DNA of 64,000 bases, from the NCBI GenBank assembly GCA_964583765.1, contig CAZOWW010000002.1:56896-120895 (forward strand), written 5' to 3'. The notes beneath the pieces were generated by a model. The model saw only the letters and a list, made by a program, of their open reading frames with translations, did no database searches and was not told the origin of the DNA. The position numbers and the translations under genes are program-made. Positions 60,357 to 64,000 of this stretch are shown here, piece by piece (position 1 is the first letter of the stretch; every line of letters begins with the position of its first letter). This DNA is from CAZOWW01 sp964583765. GTDB lineage: Bacteria; Actinomycetota; Actinomycetes; Actinomycetales; Kineosporiaceae.

Positions 60357-60920
60357 TCAGGCGAGCGGCAGGAGCCCGAGATCGGCGAGGCCGAACGCCG
60401 CCCGGTAGGGCAGGCCCTGGGCCTCGATGGCCTCGCGGGCCCCGGTACCCCGGTCCGCGATCACCGCGACCCCGACCACGTGGGCACCCTCCTCGCGGAG
60501 GGCCTCGACCGCGGTCAGCACCGATCCCCCGGTGGTCGAGGTGTCCTCGACCGCCAGCACGCGGCGTCCCCGCACCGAGGGACCTTCCACGCGGCGCTGC
60601 AGCCCGTGGGACTTGCCCTGCTTGCGCACGACGAATGCGTCCAGCACGCGGCCCGCGCCCTCTCCCGCGTGCAGCATGGCCACGGCCACCGGGTCGGCGC
60701 CCATGGTCAGCCCACCCACCGCCGCGAAGTCCCAGTCGGAGACGAGGTCCAGCAGGACCCGCCCGACCAGTGGCGCGCCCTCGTGGTGCAGGGTGACGCG
60801 GCGAAGGTCCACGTAGTAGTCGGCCTCCCGGCCGCTGGCCAGAGTGACCCGACCGTGCACCACGGCGAGGTCCTTCACCAGCGACAGCAGGCGATCACGA
60901 TCAGTTGTCGGTTCGGACAC
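60357..60920 (-). CDS. pyrE: orotate phosphoribosyltransferase
   Basis: A 187-residue enzyme that makes OMP from orotate and PRPP in pyrimidine synthesis. The PRPP loop is RRVLAVEDTSTTGGSVLTAVEALR near residue 122. KDLAVVHGRVTLASGREADYYVDLRRV and VRKQGKSHGLQRRVEG carry the substrate and flexible-loop residues. The length is right for the actinobacterial type. The GTG start lies inside the 3' end of the GGDEF-EAL gene (20-base overlap). A TACCCT hexamer seven bases upstream, also inside that gene, suggests a separate leaderless transcript. Confidence 0.95.
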   Translation of the reverse strand: MSEPTTDRDRLLSLVKDLAVVHGRVTLASGREADYYVDLRRVTLHHEGAPLVGRVLLDLVSDWDFAAVGGLTMGADPVAVAMLHAGEGAGRVLDAFVVRKQGKSHGLQRRVEGPSVRGRRVLAVEDTSTTGGSVLTAVEALREEGAHVVGVAVIADRGTGAREAIEAQGLPYRAAFGLADLGLLPLA

Positions 60921-63636
60921 GATCGACAGGGTATCCGTCGCGCGGGCCGGCCCCGCGCCCGCGCCTGCGACTGCGGCCGCCCCCGGGCATCACGCCCTGC
61001 CCGCCCACGGGCAGATCGCCGATACCGCCCTCCGCGGCCTCACGGGGCGACGGGGGCCAGCCCACCGGTCCGGCAGGCGCCGGCTCCACGGGTCGACGGG
61101 GCGCCGGAGCCCGGGCGAACGCCTCCGCGGCGAGTGCCTCGGGCAGTTGCTCGGCCTCGGGGTCGGCCGACCGGCCGCCGACGATCCCGCGTCGCGCCGC
61201 CACGTCCGGGAACTCGTCGGGCAGGAACGGCGGCATGAACAGGTAGCCCTGGCCGAGCAGGCACCCCATCTCGCGCAGGGCGACATGCGTCTCGACGTCC
61301 ATGACGCCCTCGGCCACCACCTCCAGGCCGAGGTTGCGACCCAGGTCGATGATCGACTGGGCCAGCGCCCGGTCCCGCGGGCTCACGTGGAGCCGCTGGA
61401 CGAAGGACTTGTCGATCTTCATCTGGTGCACCGGGAGCTGGCTGAGATAGGTCAACGAGGAGTACCCGGTGCCGAAGTCGTCCACGGACAGGTGCACACC
61501 CATCTCGCGCAACCGCGAGAGCGTCTCCACCGCCCGCCGCGGGTCGGCGATCACCCCGCTCTCGGTGATCTCCAGGCAGAGAAGGTCCGCGGGCACCTGT
61601 CGCCGGGCGAGCGCCAGGCCGATCTGCTCCGGCAGGGACGAGTCGGCCAGCCACCGCGGTGCGAGGTTCACCGCGACCCGGACGCTCAGGCCCTGCTCGT
61701 GCCAGCGGCGGCACTCGCCCAACGCCTGGTCGAGGACCCGGGCGGAGAGGGTGGTGATCTGACCGCTGCGCTCGGCCGCGGCGAAGAACGCCTCCGGCGG
61801 GATCTCCCCGAGCTCGGGGTGCGACCACCGGGCGAGCACCTCCAGCGAGTGCACCGCGCCGTCGTCCAACCGGACCAGGGGCTGCAGCACCACCGAGATC
61901 TCGTCCCCGCCCACCGCGTCCCGCAGATCGCTGGCCAGGGTCAACGACGAGGCGGTGACCTCGACCAGGTCCTTGGTGAACAGCCGGGCCCCGCCGGCGC
62001 CGGCCTTCGCCGCGTACATGGCGATGTCCGCGTGGCGCAGCAGGTCGGTGCCGGTGACCCCGTCCCTCGGGCCGAGCGAGATGCCCAGGGAGCCCCCGAG
62101 CCGCAACCGGGTGCCCGCGATCTCCACGGGCTGGTCGAAGGCGGCGAGCAGCCGCTGTGCGAGCGCCATGGCGGCGTCCTCCCCGGCGCAGACCGTCGAC
62201 AGCACCGCGAACTCGTCCCCGCCGAGCCGGGCGACCAGGGCGTCCTTGCCCGCATTCTCGGCGAACCGCCGCGACAGCACGCGCAGGAGCTCGTCACCGG
62301 CCTGGTGGCCGAGGGTGTCGTTGATGGCCTTGAAGCCGTCGAAGTCCAGGACCATCACCGAGCAGGGCTTGTCGTGGTGCTTGACGTTGGTCCCCGCCTC
62401 CTCCAGGAGGTCCCGGAAGTAGAGCCGGTTGGGCAGGCCGGTCAGCTCGTCGTGGCGCGCCTCGAAGTGCAGCCGGTCGATCAGCCGCCCGTTGCGCAGG
62501 GCGATCGAGCCGTGGTTGGCCACGGTCTCCAACAGCCGGGCGTCCGCGGTGGTGAACCCCCGCTCCTCGCCGTTGCGGTCGGCCACGAGGAGGTGCCCCG
62601 CGACGCTCTCGTCCACCCTCAGCGGCACCATGAGCGCCTCGTCGATCCCGCGGTTCGACAGGAAGGTCCGCTCGGCGCGGGTGTCGCCGTTGATGACCAC
62701 CGGTTCCGTGGGCGGGAACGGCAGGTTGAGCGTCTCGTCGGCGTTCACCGGCCCCTCGGTCTCCCCACCCGAGCGCAGGTGCCAGCGCAGGGTGCGACCA
62801 CGCTGGTAGCCCGCGAGCACCAGTTCGCTGTAGTCGGTCCGGAGCAGGGAGTGCGACTGGGACAGGACCGAGGCGATCACGTCGGAGGCGGCGGGCGCGG
62901 CGGCCAGCGCGTCCGAGAGCACGTAGAGGCGCTCGAGGCTGGCGTGGCGGTCGGCCAGGGTGGCGAAGGCCCGGTAGCCGATCAGGCCGGCCGCACCGGT
63001 GACGGCCAGCGGGATGGCGGCCGCACCCCGGGTGAGGGCCAGGACCGAGACGATGCCACCGACGGCGACCAGGGCCGGGACCAGCACCGCGAAGAGGATC
63101 TCGCGGATCACCAGACCCCAGGGGCGGCGCCCGTCGTACCAGCTGACGACCAGGAAGAGCATGGTGCCGTCGAGCAGCCCCGCCGCGGCGACGGCGACGA
63201 TGGACGCCGTCCAGGCCCGGATGTCGAGCGACCCGTCGTTCCCCAGGATCAGGCCGAACACGAACAGCGCCGTGGAGGCCCCGGCCGCGGTCAACGCGGT
63301 GTTGAAGGCCGCCTTCAGGAGCGTGTGACGGTGGTAGAGCACGAAGACCGCAGCCCCGCCGATGACCCGGCTGATGAGCACCTCGTGCGGCTGGGCCAGG
63401 AAGAGCCCGATGACCAGCGGCACCTCGCTCAACGAGACCGCCTCGCCCTTGCCCCGCACCCCGAGCTGGAGCACGAACGCCTCGGTGATGGCGAAGAGTG
63501 CGGCGAGCACCCACCACGGCACATCCGGCATGCTGGACAGGGAAGCGGGACGGGCGAGCGCGCCGCCGGCGGCGGCCCAGCCGGCGAGGACCGCGGCCAG
63601 GAGGAGCACCCGGATCGAGTTGACGTTGACCCGCAT
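60901..63636 (-). CDS. membrane GAF-GGDEF-EAL cyclic-di-GMP enzyme
   Basis: A 911-residue protein. Hydrophobic helices fill residues 1-230. A GAF-like domain follows (about 255-400, LNLPFPPTEPVVINGD and MVPLRVDESVAGHLLVADR). The GGDEF domain has intact GGDEF at 472-476. The EAL domain starts with Glu599 in an EVL variant (SLEVLARW) and keeps VNLAPRWL, EITESG, VDDFGTGYSS, MKIDKSFV and GQGYLFMPPF. Both synthesis and breakdown of c-di-GMP are possible. The tail is Pro/Gly/Arg-rich. The gene ends 20 bases inside pyrE. Its upstream 266 bases hold no other gene but the hairpin at 63832. Confidence 0.93.
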   Translation of the reverse strand: MRVNVNSIRVLLLAAVLAGWAAAGGALARPASLSSMPDVPWWVLAALFAITEAFVLQLGVRGKGEAVSLSEVPLVIGLFLAQPHEVLISRVIGGAAVFVLYHRHTLLKAAFNTALTAAGASTALFVFGLILGNDGSLDIRAWTASIVAVAAAGLLDGTMLFLVVSWYDGRRPWGLVIREILFAVLVPALVAVGGIVSVLALTRGAAAIPLAVTGAAGLIGYRAFATLADRHASLERLYVLSDALAAAPAASDVIASVLSQSHSLLRTDYSELVLAGYQRGRTLRWHLRSGGETEGPVNADETLNLPFPPTEPVVINGDTRAERTFLSNRGIDEALMVPLRVDESVAGHLLVADRNGEERGFTTADARLLETVANHGSIALRNGRLIDRLHFEARHDELTGLPNRLYFRDLLEEAGTNVKHHDKPCSVMVLDFDGFKAINDTLGHQAGDELLRVLSRRFAENAGKDALVARLGGDEFAVLSTVCAGEDAAMALAQRLLAAFDQPVEIAGTRLRLGGSLGISLGPRDGVTGTDLLRHADIAMYAAKAGAGGARLFTKDLVEVTASSLTLASDLRDAVGGDEISVVLQPLVRLDDGAVHSLEVLARWSHPELGEIPPEAFFAAAERSGQITTLSARVLDQALGECRRWHEQGLSVRVAVNLAPRWLADSSLPEQIGLALARRQVPADLLCLEITESGVIADPRRAVETLSRLREMGVHLSVDDFGTGYSSLTYLSQLPVHQMKIDKSFVQRLHVSPRDRALAQSIIDLGRNLGLEVVAEGVMDVETHVALREMGCLLGQGYLFMPPFLPDEFPDVAARRGIVGGRSADPEAEQLPEALAAEAFARAPAPRRPVEPAPAGPVGWPPSPREAAEGGIGDLPVGGQGVMPGGGRSRRRGRGAGPRDGYPVDRVRTDN
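60928..60933 (-). promoter_or_regulatory. -10 element TACCCT, leaderless start of pyrE
   Basis: TACCCT followed by seven bases and the pyrE GTG at 60920. It lies within the last codons of the GGDEF-EAL gene. Confidence 0.42.
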
Positions 63637-63831
63637 CAGGGGTCAGGCCCGTCCGACTCGACGGGAGACGGACGACCAGGAACGATGCGCCGTGCACCAC
63701 GTTCCGTCATCGTGAGCTCCCCTGGGGCGCACTCGCGTGGCGACCCTGCGATCGCCCTGATAGGTGGATCGGACCTGCCCGGCGGGCCCTCGATGGTTCG
63801 CGGTGCCCACTCACCCGGTCAGCCCAACGAG

Positions 63832-63866
63832 GGACGGGGGCTCACCGTGGTGGTGGGCCCCCGTCC
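63832..63866 (-). terminator. hairpin terminator of the tryptophan-repeat protein gene
   Basis: GGACGGGGGC and GCCCCCGTCC form a perfect 10-bp stem around a 15-base loop that can pair further (CACC/GGTG). It lies about 37 bases past the stop codon at 63903. Confidence 0.75.
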
Positions 63867-63902
63867 GGGGTGGTGCGCTGGTTCAGGTGGTGCCGCCGGC
63901 CG

Positions 63903-64000
63903 TCACTTCCACTTGGTTCCGGCCCAGGTGGAGGAGGTGAAGGCACTGGGGGCGATGGGGTCGGACCAGGAGGCGCCGGTCCAGCCGGTGCCGGACCAGG
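63903..64000 (-). CDS. C-terminal end of a secreted protein with Trp-rich repeats
   Basis: Only the last 32 residues are in the window. They read WSGTGWTGASWSDP, and end FTSSTWAGTKWK before TGA. Repeats of W-S-G-x-x-W are found at the C termini of actinobacterial secreted S8 (subtilisin-like) peptidases and related surface proteins. That makes an exported protein likely and a peptidase possible. The catalytic part lies outside the window. The frame is supported by GC-rich third positions and by the hairpin terminator just behind it. Confidence 0.55.
   Translation of the reverse strand, partial: WSGTGWTGASWSDPIAPSAFTSSTWAGTKWK

Overview
The window is a very GC-rich stretch of an actinobacterial chromosome. 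The markers are BldC, a Scr1/WhiJ-type regulator with a DUF397 partner, an actinobacterial SAM methyltransferase of the PF04672 type, DUF3073, SARP regulators and a SigE-family sigma factor. A methyl-accepting chemotaxis protein and two c-di-GMP enzymes beside bldC suggest a differentiating actinomycete that is also motile, for example a Kineosporia-like organism. The genus is inference, not read from the sequence.

Region 1 (1-16.7 kb) is mostly secreted proteins on the minus strand: two S53 (sedolisin) peptidases flanking a large secreted protein that resembles subtilase accessory regions but has no recognisable catalytic domain, and two papain-like peptidases with IPT/TIG repeats that arose by tandem duplication. 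An FAD/NAD(P)-binding protein, a VIT-family transporter and an unidentified 511-residue protein lie between them.

Region 2 (16.8-24.1 kb) is regulatory: a DUF397 protein, a WhiJ-like XRE regulator, an RsbW-like ATPase, a small winged-helix-like protein, a methyltransferase, bldC and DUF3073. The same 12-bp palindrome occurs upstream of the first three genes.

Region 3 (24.4-47.6 kb) is a dispersed purine cluster on the minus strand: purM, purF, purL, purQ, purS, purC, purD and purA, eight of the genes from PRPP to AMP. Other genes are interleaved: a small membrane protein, an SCP-like protein, an MBL-fold hydrolase, a sigma factor and its partner, a class III aminotransferase and the chemotaxis receptor. 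A 5-kb block with a secreted peptidoglycan-binding protein and two SARP regulators separates purL from purQ-purS.

Region 4 (47.8-64 kb) holds a GNAT acetyltransferase, two membrane GGDEF-EAL proteins, class II fructose-bisphosphate aldolase, a FemAB-like acyltransferase next to an alanine-racemase-like protein (cell wall), a SpoU methyltransferase divergent from a DedA protein, an MFS transporter divergent from its probable ArsR-type repressor, a LemA-like protein, pyrE, and the 3' end of a secreted protein with tryptophan-rich repeats. Strong hairpins close most convergent gene pairs. At least nine genes show a TAnnnT hexamer 6-8 bases before the start codon, which predicts leaderless transcripts.
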